Source: Bradyrhizobium diazoefficiens USDA 110
Lineage (GTDB): Bacteria; Pseudomonadota; Alphaproteobacteria; Rhizobiales; Xanthobacteraceae
Length of the DNA: 64,000 nt
NCBI RefSeq assembly: GCF_000011365.1
Contig: NC_004463.1
Location: forward strand, 8,852,001 to 8,916,000
Direction: 5' to 3'
Every line of letters starts with the position of its first letter. The first letter of the stretch is position 1. Shown here piece by piece: positions 7,789 to 16,280 of the stretch. A program made the translations under genes and the position numbers. The notes under the pieces are model-generated. The model did no database searches and was not told the DNA's origin. It saw nothing but the letters and a program-made list of their open reading frames with translations.

Positions 7789-8838
7789 ATGGCGACGAAA
7801 ACGGAGGTGTACGCCGCGGCCGACGCCGAGGCCGAAGTGCGCGGCTCGGCGAAGAAGGTCACCGTGACGGCGGTGTGCCGGCGCTGCGGCGGACGACCGC
7901 ACGAGATCGAGCCCCTGCTGGCGGGCTGGCGGGCCGAACGCGCGCAGCGCGGCGGGGACCGCCCGCATCCTGCGCCGGCGCCGGCGCCCATCGGCGACTT
8001 CCTGATTGGGCGCGCCGAGCGAAAGCGCACCGGCGGAAACGACCGAAACCGGGGCCCTGGGGAGGCGCCCGATCCCGACCCGCCGGCTCCGGTCGGCAGC
8101 GGGATGCCGTTGGCGTCGGCGGAAAGCGACTTCCTGGCGGGCCGGCGGATGCGGCGCGCCCGCATGGCCGAGCGCGTGCCCGTGAACGTCCTGCCGCCGG
8201 GCATGCCGACGGCGAAGCAGCGCAAGGCGAAGCCCCGGAAGCCGCCGAAACCGGCTTACGTCAGGAAGCGGCCCCCCAAGCCCACCGCGGAGGAGAAGCG
8301 GGAGCGGGACGCGCGCATAACGACCCATGTGCTCAGGGCGAGGGAGGAGCGTCTGAACCGGCTCGTCAAACCATCGGACTACCGGGACGCGATCGACCCT
8401 CCCGTGGCCAAGGCCGTGGCGCTCGAACTCAGGCGCGCCGGCCGGCCGCTCATGCCCAAACGGCTGATCGACACCGGCAGGGTGCCGTTCGCGACGAACC
8501 GGCCCTACCGCGACCTTCCCGTCGCTCTGGCCGGCTCCCGAATCTTTCAAACCGAAAGCGGGTCTTGCTGGTTCGACTACGAACCGGCTCCCACCAAACG
8601 CATCGCCGTGAAGCCTCCCGACACCATCACCATCTTCCGGCGCGAGTTCGCCGACTTCCTGTGGGAACGGGCGCTCGCCACCCTCCGGAACGGCCCGATG
8701 AGGCGTGCGGCGATCTCGGCCGCGCTGCAACCCGAGATCACATACCTCAATCCGGATTGGCTGCCGCAGCGGCTGAAGCGCGAAGCCAAGGCGAAGACGA
8801 TCGTGGCGCGTCCAGGGGGCTGGGCGCTGCGAGGCTAG
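7789..8838 (+). CDS. Large GC-rich hypothetical protein
   Basis: A 349-aa protein starting at ATG 7789 with AGGAGA upstream. Near the N-terminus it has VCRRCGG, a possible zinc-binding knuckle, followed by a proline/alanine-rich linker (about 60-110) and a very basic segment with KPRKPPKP and KRPPKPTAEEKRERDAR (about 145-175). The C-terminal 150 residues look globular. No known family is recognised. Its end overlaps the end of the integrase gene by 4 bp in convergent orientation, so it probably belongs to the same mobile module. Confidence 0.55.
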   Translation: MATKTEVYAAADAEAEVRGSAKKVTVTAVCRRCGGRPHEIEPLLAGWRAERAQRGGDRPHPAPAPAPIGDFLIGRAERKRTGGNDRNRGPGEAPDPDPPAPVGSGMPLASAESDFLAGRRMRRARMAERVPVNVLPPGMPTAKQRKAKPRKPPKPAYVRKRPPKPTAEEKRERDARITTHVLRAREERLNRLVKPSDYRDAIDPPVAKAVALELRRAGRPLMPKRLIDTGRVPFATNRPYRDLPVALAGSRIFQTESGSCWFDYEPAPTKRIAVKPPDTITIFRREFADFLWERALATLRNGPMRRAAISAALQPEITYLNPDWLPQRLKREAKAKTIVARPGGWALRG

Positions 8839-10193
8839 GCCACGCCGGTCGGCCCCGGTCCGTTCCGTCCCCCGACCACCAGATGCAGAGCGTGCTCGCG
8901 GGTGCCCGGCGCCGCGCCGGCGTTCGCGGCGGCCCTGTCGAGCTCCGCCTTCGCAAGCCGAGCGCGCGCGCTGCGGCGACGCAGATGCTTGTTGATGCTG
9001 GTCCCCTTGACGCCGAGGTACCTCTTGGTCGTCTCGATGTCGACGTGGCCGAGGAAGGCGCGCGCCGCCTCGATGTCCGACCCCTCCTCGTCGTAGACGC
9101 GCCGTCCCGCGGTCCGGCGCAGGTCGTGCACGACGAGATCGTCGATGAGTGCCGCGTCGCACGCCTTGCGGAAGCGGTCGATGAGCAGCCGGGGGCTGAC
9201 GGGGACGAGGTCGCCCGCGTGCCTCGTTTTGCCGTTGAGGGTATTGTCCTTCAGGAGCCGCAGCATGAAGACCCGGTCGTCGGAGGTCACGCCCACGCCC
9301 TCGGCCTCATGCATCGCCAAGCGCCGGTAGAGGATCGCCATGGCTTCCTCGGTCAGGTCGACCGTGTGCATGACGGGGTCGCGCTTGTTCGTCTTGAGCG
9401 GGAAGGTCACCTCGCAGAGCGACCACTCGATCTGGCCCCAAGTGAGCGTGCACAGCGCCTCCTCGCGCATTCCCGTTTCGAGGTCGAACAGAACCATGTC
9501 GGCGAGATCGCGATCCATGACCTTCTCCAGACGCCGCTGTTCTTCGAATTTCAGCTTGCGGTGGCGGACCCCCTCCTTCTCGCGGTCGCTGTCGCCGGGA
9601 TGGCGGCGCTCGCGGCGGAGATTGAAGGTCGTCTCCCGCATGACCTCGGCGTGGTGGATGATGCGGGGGATGAGGTCGCTGTAGTCGTTGATCCGCTTCG
9701 TCCCGTAGGTATTCGGGTCCTTGAGCGGACGGCCCCGCTTGCCGATCCCGGGCGGTCGGATCCCGTCGCGCAGCCTGGTCCGGATGTCGATCCGGTCCTT
9801 CGAGGTGATGGTGCTGCACATGCGTTCGGGTCCGACCATCAGGACGATGCGCTCCAGGTCGGCATCGAGCTGTCCCGACTTCTTGGAATGCCGGCCGATG
9901 TCGTTCCAATACAGCTCGGCTGCCTGGCTGAAGGTGAGATCGCCCTTCAGCGCCACCGGCGGGCGCGCCGCGCGGGCCGCCAGCACCTCAGCCCGGTGCT
10001 CGCGGGCGATCTTTTCGGCCGCACGCCTGTTCCGCGTGTACGTGTTCTTCGAGTGCGTCTTCCCGTCGACGTCGAAGCAGGTCCACCAGAACGAGCTCTT
10101 GGCAGGCTTGTACACCCAGGAGGGCGTTTTCCGGCGCTGCCCGGACTTCTTCGACCCACCGGTCTTGGCTTCCTTCAGCTCTCTCGTCGTCAT
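8835..10193 (-). CDS. Tyrosine recombinase (phage-type integrase)
   Basis: A 452-aa site-specific recombinase. Catalytic residues of the family are visible: R243 (LETGMREEALC), K267 (LKTNKRD), H356 and R359 (HDLRRTAGRR), H383 (FLGHVDIETT) and the nucleophile Y392 (KRYLG). The N-terminus is basic and should bind arm-type DNA sites. ATG at 10193 is preferred to an ATG 15 bp upstream because AGAGGTG precedes it. It lies 38 bp behind an excisionase-like gene, as expected for an integration module. Its attachment site could not be identified with certainty. Confidence 0.9.
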   Translation of the reverse strand: MTTRELKEAKTGGSKKSGQRRKTPSWVYKPAKSSFWWTCFDVDGKTHSKNTYTRNRRAAEKIAREHRAEVLAARAARPPVALKGDLTFSQAAELYWNDIGRHSKKSGQLDADLERIVLMVGPERMCSTITSKDRIDIRTRLRDGIRPPGIGKRGRPLKDPNTYGTKRINDYSDLIPRIIHHAEVMRETTFNLRRERRHPGDSDREKEGVRHRKLKFEEQRRLEKVMDRDLADMVLFDLETGMREEALCTLTWGQIEWSLCEVTFPLKTNKRDPVMHTVDLTEEAMAILYRRLAMHEAEGVGVTSDDRVFMLRLLKDNTLNGKTRHAGDLVPVSPRLLIDRFRKACDAALIDDLVVHDLRRTAGRRVYDEEGSDIEAARAFLGHVDIETTKRYLGVKGTSINKHLRRRSARARLAKAELDRAAANAGAAPGTREHALHLVVGGRNGPGPTGVA

Positions 10194-10231
10194 GGACACC
10201 TCTCGCATGCCTTCCGTGCCGCAGGGGGCTC

Positions 10232-10588
10232 CTAAGCCTTTCCCGACCGCCGCGCCGCCTTCCGCTTCGCTCTGCCTTCCAGAAAATCGCTGCCTTCGAG
10301 CCGGCGTGTCCGGACGATCTGTTCGGTCCGCCCGGACCCGGGTTCCACCTTCCGGAACGCGCTCTCGTAGAAGGCGAGCACATCCTCCAAGGCGAACTCC
10401 CGTCGCACCCTGAGGCGGCCCAAACCGGTCGCGCGGAACCCGATACTACCCGACTTCACGTGGCGACGCAACGATTTCAGGTTCATATTCAACAGCTTAG
10501 CCGTGGAGGCAAAATCCAGGGTGGCGCGACCCTCGAATCCGCGCCTGATCACGTCCGCGAGCGAACCTTCGAATCCTTGAGATTTCAT
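10232..10588 (-). CDS. Excisionase-like small DNA-binding protein
   Basis: A 118-aa basic protein. Residues about 22-70 (DFASTAKLLNMNLKSLRRHV, then LRVRREFALEDVLAFYE) have the pattern of a MerR/Xis-type winged helix, with a helix-turn-helix, a wing and a helix ending in the usual FYE. ATG at 10588 has GGGAGGA upstream. It lies directly upstream of the integrase on the same strand, so a recombination directionality factor or integrase regulator is the best guess. Confidence 0.65.
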   Translation of the reverse strand: MKSQGFEGSLADVIRRGFEGRATLDFASTAKLLNMNLKSLRRHVKSGSIGFRATGLGRLRVRREFALEDVLAFYESAFRKVEPGSGRTEQIVRTRRLEGSDFLEGRAKRKAARRSGKA

Positions 10589-10742
10589 CGGGTCCTCCCG
10601 CGGGTGAGATCAGATCGAATCTTTGGTGACGAGCGCCCCACGGGCACTCCCGCACGCCGGAAGGCGGCGCCCGACGAAACCACTTTCGAATCCTTGAGGA
10701 CGCGCCCCCCGATCGCACCGCCGGGGCCAATTGCCAGCCGGA

Positions 10743-11636
10743 TCAGGAGCGATCGGAGTAGCGGTCGTAGGCGTCGAGACGGCGCGCTTCGACTTCGAGA
10801 TCGTCCCGCCGGTAGATCTCGCGGCGGAGGAAGTCGCTCTCGACCTCGAGGTCGCTTTCGGGCAGGTCGACGAACCATGCGCGCTGCCCGCCGTGCTCGC
10901 CGGGATCCCACCGGTATCCCCTGCGCTTCAAGGATTCGCGCAATTCGAACGGAGCCCCGGCGGCGCGGACGCGCCAGCGCGGAGCCCTGGCGGAGGAGAG
11001 CAGGACGGCGAGCGCGCGCTGGCCGCTGCGCGGCAGCGGCCTCGACAGCAGCTCGATGCCGGCGAGGCAGTCGTGCACCGCGCGGTGACCCTCGTGGAAG
11101 AAGCCGCAGGCCGCCGCCAGATGGACGAGCTTCGTGCCGTCCACGAACCCTTCCTCCCGCCAGGGGATTTCGGCCCACGAGCACGCCCACGGCAGATGCG
11201 CGAAGGCGGGGCAGAACCTCTCCGCGAAGCGGCGGTCGAACGAACAGTTGTGGGCGACCACCAGCGCAGCCGTGTCGCCCAGGAACGCCTCGATCTCCGC
11301 CGGCTCGATCGCCGCGCCCGCCACCATCGCGTCGGTGATGCCGGTCATGGCCGAGACCTCCGGCGGAATCGGCCGGCCGGGATCGCGGAAGCGGGCGAAG
11401 GATTCGTGGACCGCGAAGATGCGCCCGTCGTCGGAATAGTCGAACGGGACCATGGCGATCTCGACGATCTCGTCCGCGACCGGATCGAGACCCGTTGTCT
11501 CGAGGTCGATGAACACGGCGCGCCGGGTCGGGGTCCCGTCGGGAGCATGGTAGGCGGCGCGCGGCGCCAGCCGCCGGAGCACGCGGTATCGCCCCGTGGA
11601 TTCCAGCAGGGCCGCCATGTCCTCCTCGTCCCGCAT
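10743..11636 (-). CDS. DEDDh 3'-5' exonuclease (DnaQ-like)
   Basis: A 297-aa protein with all three exonuclease motifs: ExoI FIDLETTGLDP near residue 42, ExoII VAHNCSFDRRF near 125 and ExoIII HRAVHDCLAG near 185, which places it in the DEDDh class (RNase T/DNA polymerase III epsilon fold). The C-terminal 110 residues form an extra domain of unknown role. ATG at 11636 is chosen because GGAG lies 8 bp upstream; an in-frame GTG at 11657 is the alternative. It follows the GIY-YIG-like gene closely in the integrase module and may process DNA ends. Confidence 0.8.
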   Translation of the reverse strand: MRDEEDMAALLESTGRYRVLRRLAPRAAYHAPDGTPTRRAVFIDLETTGLDPVADEIVEIAMVPFDYSDDGRIFAVHESFARFRDPGRPIPPEVSAMTGITDAMVAGAAIEPAEIEAFLGDTAALVVAHNCSFDRRFAERFCPAFAHLPWACSWAEIPWREEGFVDGTKLVHLAAACGFFHEGHRAVHDCLAGIELLSRPLPRSGQRALAVLLSSARAPRWRVRAAGAPFELRESLKRRGYRWDPGEHGGQRAWFVDLPESDLEVESDFLRREIYRRDDLEVEARRLDAYDRYSDRS

Positions 11637-11678
11637 CGTCGTATCTCCGTCCGCCACCCTCCTCGCCTTCTTGGTCCG

Positions 11679-12611
11679 CTACGGCAGCCAGACCGTGCGG
11701 GACGGATCGCGCGGCGTCCAGCCGCCGGTCGTGTGCGCGCCCGCCAAGACCTTGGCGGCGATGCTCGCGGAGGCGAACTCGATCGCGACGGCCAGCCTGC
11801 GCCGGTCCTGGACGCCCGGGATCGGCGACAGCACGCCGGCGGTGAACAATTGGTCGCGGCGCGAGCGCGTCAGGGCGCAGACGCTTCCGTTCGTGGCGGT
11901 TCGGACCTCCGACCCGCTGGCGACCACGAACTTGTCGCCCGCCCGGTAACCGCGTGCCCAAAGACCGCCGTACCGGAGCTCGAATTCCGCCGACCCCGCG
12001 GGCGTCGTCGCGACGCCGATGGCCATCGGGCCGGAATCGGCGGCATCCGCGCTTTCCTCCGGAGATACCTCTTCGGGTCGCGGCGGCGCCGCCTTGAGCC
12101 GTTCAGCCGGATCGAAGATCCTGCAGCCGGCGTCGCGCAGGAGCCTGAGCGCATCGCTGACGATGCGGTCGTGGGTCACGCGCTCGGCGTCGGTCAGGTC
12201 CGGCGACGGCGGGTTCGCGCCCTTCCAGACCTCGACCGCGCCGACCTCGAGCGCGAGGCGCGTCAGGCGATATTGCAGATCGACGATGAGCAGCTTGTCG
12301 AAGGCGGCGCCGGCGCAGCCGCCGACGACGAAGACGTCCCGGGCGAACGCCTTGGCCGGGTCGGTCGCGTGCTCGGACAGCCGGCGGGAAGGCTTGCGGC
12401 TCTCGCCGAAATAGGCCGTGGCGCCGTCGCTCATCACGTAGGCGCTAGGCGTGCCCAGTAGTCCGGCCGACGCGACGCGCGACAGGTCCGACATCGGGAA
12501 GGCATGCACGACCACTCTCGTGGCGCGGTCGGAGACCAGACGGTAGCCGCAGATGCCGCCGTACGGGCGGTGGACCAGCGAGGTGGAGGGTCGGTCGATG
12601 TCCGTGGTCAT
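11679..12611 (-). CDS. GIY-YIG-like nuclease family protein
   Basis: A 310-aa protein, start ATG 12611. The N-terminal half contains AYVMSDGATAYFGESRKPSRRLSEH, which matches the GIY-YIG layout (first strand, YxG, Arg, distal His) in diverged form; the middle has AFDKLLIVDLQYRLTRLAL. The C-terminal part, around GVATTPAGSAEFELRYGGLWARGYR, resembles the DUF4357-type domain often attached to such nucleases. Nuclease activity is inferred and some catalytic positions are not obvious. It lies between the FtsH-like and exonuclease genes. Confidence 0.65.
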   Translation of the reverse strand: MTTDIDRPSTSLVHRPYGGICGYRLVSDRATRVVVHAFPMSDLSRVASAGLLGTPSAYVMSDGATAYFGESRKPSRRLSEHATDPAKAFARDVFVVGGCAGAAFDKLLIVDLQYRLTRLALEVGAVEVWKGANPPSPDLTDAERVTHDRIVSDALRLLRDAGCRIFDPAERLKAAPPRPEEVSPEESADAADSGPMAIGVATTPAGSAEFELRYGGLWARGYRAGDKFVVASGSEVRTATNGSVCALTRSRRDQLFTAGVLSPIPGVQDRRRLAVAIEFASASIAAKVLAGAHTTGGWTPRDPSRTVWLP

Positions 12612-12685
12612 GGTCGCTCCTCGTTTGGGAATAGGGGGGCGGCCGGGATCGAGCCGGCCGTCTCGGTCGCGGACCCGCCGCCGGG

Positions 12686-14695
12686 TCACTCTCGCAAGGT
12701 GCGCGAGCGGTTCGCGTCGAAGAGCCGGCGGATCTCGTCGGCGCCGAGGTGACGGCGGTCGGCCAGCGCGGCGGCGATGGCTTCCAGAGCCCGCCGCTCG
12801 CGCCGCAGGATGGCGACCGCGCGGTCGTGGAGACGCACGAGGTCGGCCTCGACCGTGGCGCGGAACCGCGCGTCGAGCCGCAGCATGCTGGCGGCCGCCT
12901 CGTCGTCGCCCAGATAGACGAGCCCGCCGCCGAGTCCTTCGGAAAAATGCAGAGCCGCAATCGCCTTCGAGGCCATCGCGAGATCGCTCGTTTCGCCGCC
13001 GCCGCTGTTGGCCGAACAGTCGCCGTCGAACAGAACCTTCTCGGCGGCGCGTCCGCCCAGCCGGGCGGTGACGCGGTCCTCGATCGTCGCCCGCGTCTCC
13101 ACGGCCTCGCGCCCGCGCATCATCGTGCGGCCGAGCGAGTCCGCGGTGCCGATCACGTCGACGGCCACGATCTCGTCGACCTCGAGCGCGAGGGCCACGA
13201 CCGCGTGACCGGCCTCGTGCCCGCAGACCCGCGCGAGAGTCGTCGGATCGACGTCCGCCCGGGGCGCCAATGCCTCGACCAGATCGTCGAGGACGAGCGC
13301 GCGGCCGGCGTGCCTCGCCGCGCGCCTTGCTTCCTTGACGGCGGCGGCGATGCCCGCCGGTCCGCGGCCGATGCCGAGCCGGCCGACGTCGGACAGATCG
13401 GCCTGTGCGAGTTCGCCGTCGAGGTGATGGCGCGCGACGGAAACCAGCCCCTCCGGACCGGGCGGGGCGAAGCGGATGACGCGCTCGAGCCTGCCCGGTC
13501 GGATCAGGGCGGGATCGAGCCGGTTCTCGTAGTTCGTGGCCGCCCAAACGCACACTCCCACGCGTTCGCTGGAGACGGCGGAATCCAGGAGGGTCAGGAA
13601 CTCGGTCACCACGGGGGTCCACCATGAAGAGCTGCGCCCATCCAAAGATGCACGCATAGGTAGAGCATCGATCTCGTCCCACAGTAGCGCGCAGGGCGCG
13701 CTCGCCTCCGCACGCGCGAACGTCTCCCTGATCGCCTTGATGACGGAATCCAGATACCCCGCCGACGAGGCGAATGTCTCCGCGATGGAGGTGGCGATCA
13801 GCGGAATGCCGAGATGGGCGGCCAGCACGCGGGCGAAGAACGTTTTGCCAAGACCGCTCTCGCCGACGAACACTGCGTTCGCCCCGGCGCCTCCGACGTC
13901 GCGCCAGGCGAGCCGCCCGGCGCGCCATTCGGAAAAATCGAAACCAAGCGCAAGCCCCCATTCCCTGGCGGGTCCGTATTCGACGGCGTCGAGGAGGCGC
14001 GGCAAGCGGTCGGAACGGGGCGAGCACATCCGCTTTCCGGCCAACCGCAGCCGCTCAACGATCTCCGGCGCGTCCGAGCCCGGGCGGAAGGCCGAGACCA
14101 GGTCGTTGAAGTCGAGAGATCCGAGTCCTTCGATCGGCCCGTCCGGCGGCGGCGCTCCGACGTGGCGCGCGATGGCGGTCCCGACCACGGCCGCGTCGGA
14201 CTTGACCTCGAGGGCGGCGTCCGCTGCGGCGATCAGGGCCCGCGGCAGCAGCGCGACGGAATGGGCGATGCCCACGACCGAGCGTCCGCGGGAGAGGTGG
14301 CGCCCGACCTCCTCGTTGCCCGCGTCGGATTTGTGCCCGGACCGGCTGCTCCCGTCCCGTGCGATGATCTCCAACTGGCTTTCGAGCCGTCGGAAAGCCG
14401 CGCCGATCGGCTTGACCCACTCCGCCGACGGCACGCGCACCGTCAGCGCGATCTGTTCGGCTCCTCCGAGGCGGGCGGCGACCTCGGGTGCGAGCGCCGC
14501 CGCCAGCGCCGCGTCGGCCAGGCAGCGGGACGCTTCGACGCGCCCCAACGGCGCCTCCGGCTCGGCCGGGGCTTCCTGCAACTCTTCGTCCATGTAGCCG
14601 CCGTCGGCCGCCGCGTCGTTCTCTGAATTCATGCCGGAGGTCTCGTCCTCGCTCTTGCCCGCGCCTGACGACCGGTGCCGGCGCGGAGGCGCCAT
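12686..14695 (-). CDS. Soluble FtsH-like AAA+ ATPase with M41 metallopeptidase domain
   Basis: A 669-aa protein. Residues 1-250 are a unique N-terminal region. The AAA+ domain has Walker A GESGLGKT (278-285), Walker B LLWDEID (337-343) and RPGRLER (399-405) containing the arginine finger. The peptidase domain has the zinc motif HEAGH (493-497) and a probable third ligand D571 after SANSGGGETS, as in FtsH. Unlike chromosomal FtsH, no transmembrane helix is seen. An ATG at 14632 is an alternative start. It should unfold and degrade soluble proteins; the target is unknown. It sits in a minus-strand run with nuclease and integrase genes. Confidence 0.8.
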   Translation of the reverse strand: MAPPRRHRSSGAGKSEDETSGMNSENDAAADGGYMDEELQEAPAEPEAPLGRVEASRCLADAALAAALAPEVAARLGGAEQIALTVRVPSAEWVKPIGAAFRRLESQLEIIARDGSSRSGHKSDAGNEEVGRHLSRGRSVVGIAHSVALLPRALIAAADAALEVKSDAAVVGTAIARHVGAPPPDGPIEGLGSLDFNDLVSAFRPGSDAPEIVERLRLAGKRMCSPRSDRLPRLLDAVEYGPAREWGLALGFDFSEWRAGRLAWRDVGGAGANAVFVGESGLGKTFFARVLAAHLGIPLIATSIAETFASSAGYLDSVIKAIRETFARAEASAPCALLWDEIDALPMRASLDGRSSSWWTPVVTEFLTLLDSAVSSERVGVCVWAATNYENRLDPALIRPGRLERVIRFAPPGPEGLVSVARHHLDGELAQADLSDVGRLGIGRGPAGIAAAVKEARRAARHAGRALVLDDLVEALAPRADVDPTTLARVCGHEAGHAVVALALEVDEIVAVDVIGTADSLGRTMMRGREAVETRATIEDRVTARLGGRAAEKVLFDGDCSANSGGGETSDLAMASKAIAALHFSEGLGGGLVYLGDDEAAASMLRLDARFRATVEADLVRLHDRAVAILRRERRALEAIAAALADRRHLGADEIRRLFDANRSRTLRE

Positions 14696-14755
14696 CCGGT
14701 CGCGCGACGTTCTCGGCGATGCCGGGCGAGCCCGGCCCCGCGAAGCCGAGCGGAG

Positions 14756-15361
14756 CTATGCGACGAAGCCCTGCATCCGCGGCGCCGGGCGGCGGCTACC
14801 GAGCGTGACGAGCGCGTCGGCGCCCAGCCCGAGGCGCAGGTCCAGTTCGACCGTGCCCTCGCAGGCGAGCGCGCAGATCACCGCGCGGGCCTCGCGGCGA
14901 GTTTCGGCCGCACGGTCCAGGGTGGCCAACTCGAGCGGACCCTCGCTCTCGAGCGCCTCGACGATCCGGGCCCGGTCGTCCGCGTGGACGTACATCCGGT
15001 TGTGGGCCCAAACCTCGCGTGCGGACGACAGGCGGGGCTCGGCGCGGATGTCGGCGGCGGAGACCTCGATGACGCCCGCGCAGCCCCGCTCGAACGCGAG
15101 CTGGAGCAGGGCCTCGCCCCTCGGATCGGAGTCCGGGCGCACGTCGAGGAGATCGACCGCGTAGCGGCCTCCGCAGCGTTCCACCACGATGCCGTTCACC
15201 GGCAGGACGCGGTCCTCGTGGATCACGGTCGCCTGGTAGTCGAGCACGTAGACCGTCGGATCCAGCGTCGTCTGCATGAGATAGTCGCGCACCATGGGAT
15301 CGCGGACGGGAATAGCCTTCGCGGACTTGTAGCCGATGAACAGGTTCGGACGTTTCTGCAT
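14756..15361 (-). CDS. Hypothetical protein, possible TnsA-like/wHTH protein
   Basis: A 201-aa soluble protein; ATG 15361 follows GAGGGTAG. The first 120 residues have a layout like TnsA-type restriction-fold nucleases: VYVLDYQATVIHED, a VDLLDVRP strand, a helix, then GVIEVSAADIRAEP. Residues about 135-185 (ARIVEALESEGPLELATLDRA, then AVICALACEGTVELDL) look like a winged helix. Catalytic residues cannot be assigned, so the nuclease idea is tentative. It is the first gene of the minus-strand module that runs to the integrase. Confidence 0.5.
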   Translation of the reverse strand: MQKRPNLFIGYKSAKAIPVRDPMVRDYLMQTTLDPTVYVLDYQATVIHEDRVLPVNGIVVERCGGRYAVDLLDVRPDSDPRGEALLQLAFERGCAGVIEVSAADIRAEPRLSSAREVWAHNRMYVHADDRARIVEALESEGPLELATLDRAAETRREARAVICALACEGTVELDLRLGLGADALVTLGSRRPAPRMQGFVA

Positions 15362-15593
15362 CTACCCTCGCTGTTGGCGTTCGGAACGGCAAGCGCGGGC
15401 GCCGCTCGACTTTCGGGCGAGCGGCGTCCGCGTTGAAGCGGGCGTGTTGGCGTCGACGTTGCCTCGGCGGCGAGATGCGGATCCCGACAAAGACTGCCTT
15501 GGGAGCCGCTCCACGCGAGGTGCGCTATCGGAGAAGCACGTGGCCTGAGAGGCGCACCATAGATCACGGATTGCGCGAAAAGTCAACCAAAAA

Positions 15594-15637
15594 GATATCC
15601 ATCAGATATCTGATCGATATCTATTCGATATCCATCG
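15594..15637. promoter_or_regulatory. Four GATATC boxes at exact 11-bp spacing
   Basis: GATATC occurs at 15594, 15605, 15616 and 15627, giving four units of 11 bp: GATATCCATCA, GATATCTGATC, GATATCTATTC and GATATCCATCG. A 14-bp perfect palindrome (ATCAGATATCTGAT, 15601-15614) spans the second box. One helical turn between boxes places them on the same DNA face, as in cooperative repressor arrays. It lies between the minus-strand module start (15361) and a small RHH-like gene (15734). Confidence 0.75.
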
Positions 15638-15733
15638 CCGGAGTCATCAACAGCTTTGGAGGGCATGCCTCTTAGCCGCGCCGCGGCTGCCTGCTAGTGT
15701 CTCTCCGGATCATACAGAAGGGTGCGGAAGGAT

Positions 15734-15919
15734 ATGCCGAAGGCAGCAAAGGCCGGCACGAAGTCCTCGACACGGCGTGACGGGCGCAAGGCCATGTTGA
15801 TCTACATGAAGCCGGACCTGATTGCGGAAGCCAAAGAAGCTGCAGCCAAGTCCGACCTGAAAGCTTGGCAATTCATCGAGAAGGCGGTCGAGCGGGCGCT
15901 GAAGTCCCGAAAGTCGTGA
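15734..15919 (+). CDS. Small RHH-like DNA-binding protein
   Basis: A 61-aa basic protein. The segment KAMLIYMKPDLIAEAKEAAAKSDLKAWQFIEKAVERAL reads as a beta strand followed by two helices, the pattern of a ribbon-helix-helix repressor. ATG at 15734 directly follows GGAAGGAT; an in-frame GTG at 15722 is possible. The array of 11-bp GATATC boxes starts 140 bp upstream and is an obvious candidate target. No toxin gene is adjacent, so a stand-alone regulator is more likely than an antitoxin. Confidence 0.6.
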   Translation: MPKAAKAGTKSSTRRDGRKAMLIYMKPDLIAEAKEAAAKSDLKAWQFIEKAVERALKSRKS

Positions 15920-16013
15920 TCAGGCCCAAAGCCGATCGCGCCGCGCCGACGGACGACTAGTTGGCGGCCCGGTACATTTCGAAGCGTAATGGCACGCGAT
16001 CCGGCCGATCCTC

Positions 16014-16275
16014 TTACGATCGGGGCTTTCGAATTCGCAACTTTTTCATCGCTCCAACGGCCTTCAGCACGTCGGGATCCCTACAATCGGCCAACAGCCG
16101 CTGCGACACGTGAACGAGGCCGTCCGGATCGACACCGATCAGATTGCGTCATGCGAGAGCCTTTGAAGTGTAGTCCATCGACGAGCGTTGGGCTGGCGAA
16201 CGCTTCTGCCACGATGATAAAGTCGCCGCGGCCGTGGAGGGGTAGCCCTAGCGTCAACGGAAAGTGGGGAGTTTC
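16014..16275 (-). pseudogene. Frameshifted remnant of an unidentified gene
   Basis: Protein-like sequence is seen in two joined frames: PLTLGLPLHGRGDFIIVAEA and LVDGLHFKGSRMTQS, then, after a 1-bp shift near 16138, IGVDPDGLVHVSQRLLAD and AVGAMKKLRIRKPRS to a TAA at 16014-16016. The ending is vaguely like the tail of HNH-type endonucleases, but this is not firm. The upstream part would overlap the nuclease gene on the other strand, so the remnant is truncated. Confidence 0.35.
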
Positions 16276-16280
16276 GTCCG

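Noticed and set aside
7875..10235. 786-aa open frame on the plus strand antisense to the integrase
   Set aside because: High GC keeps stops rare; the composition is skewed and the integrase on the other strand has full catalytic motifs.
10568..10698. Direct repeat TTCGAATCCTTGAG at 10568-10581 and 10685-10698
   Set aside because: Only 14 bp, and the first copy lies within the start of the excisionase-like gene; it may be an integrase or Xis site but chance cannot be excluded.
11679..14027. 782-aa open frame on the minus strand covering the GIY-YIG-like gene and part of the FtsH-like gene
   Set aside because: Only the part from ATG 12611 looks like protein; the rest is an Arg-rich shadow of the FtsH-like gene.
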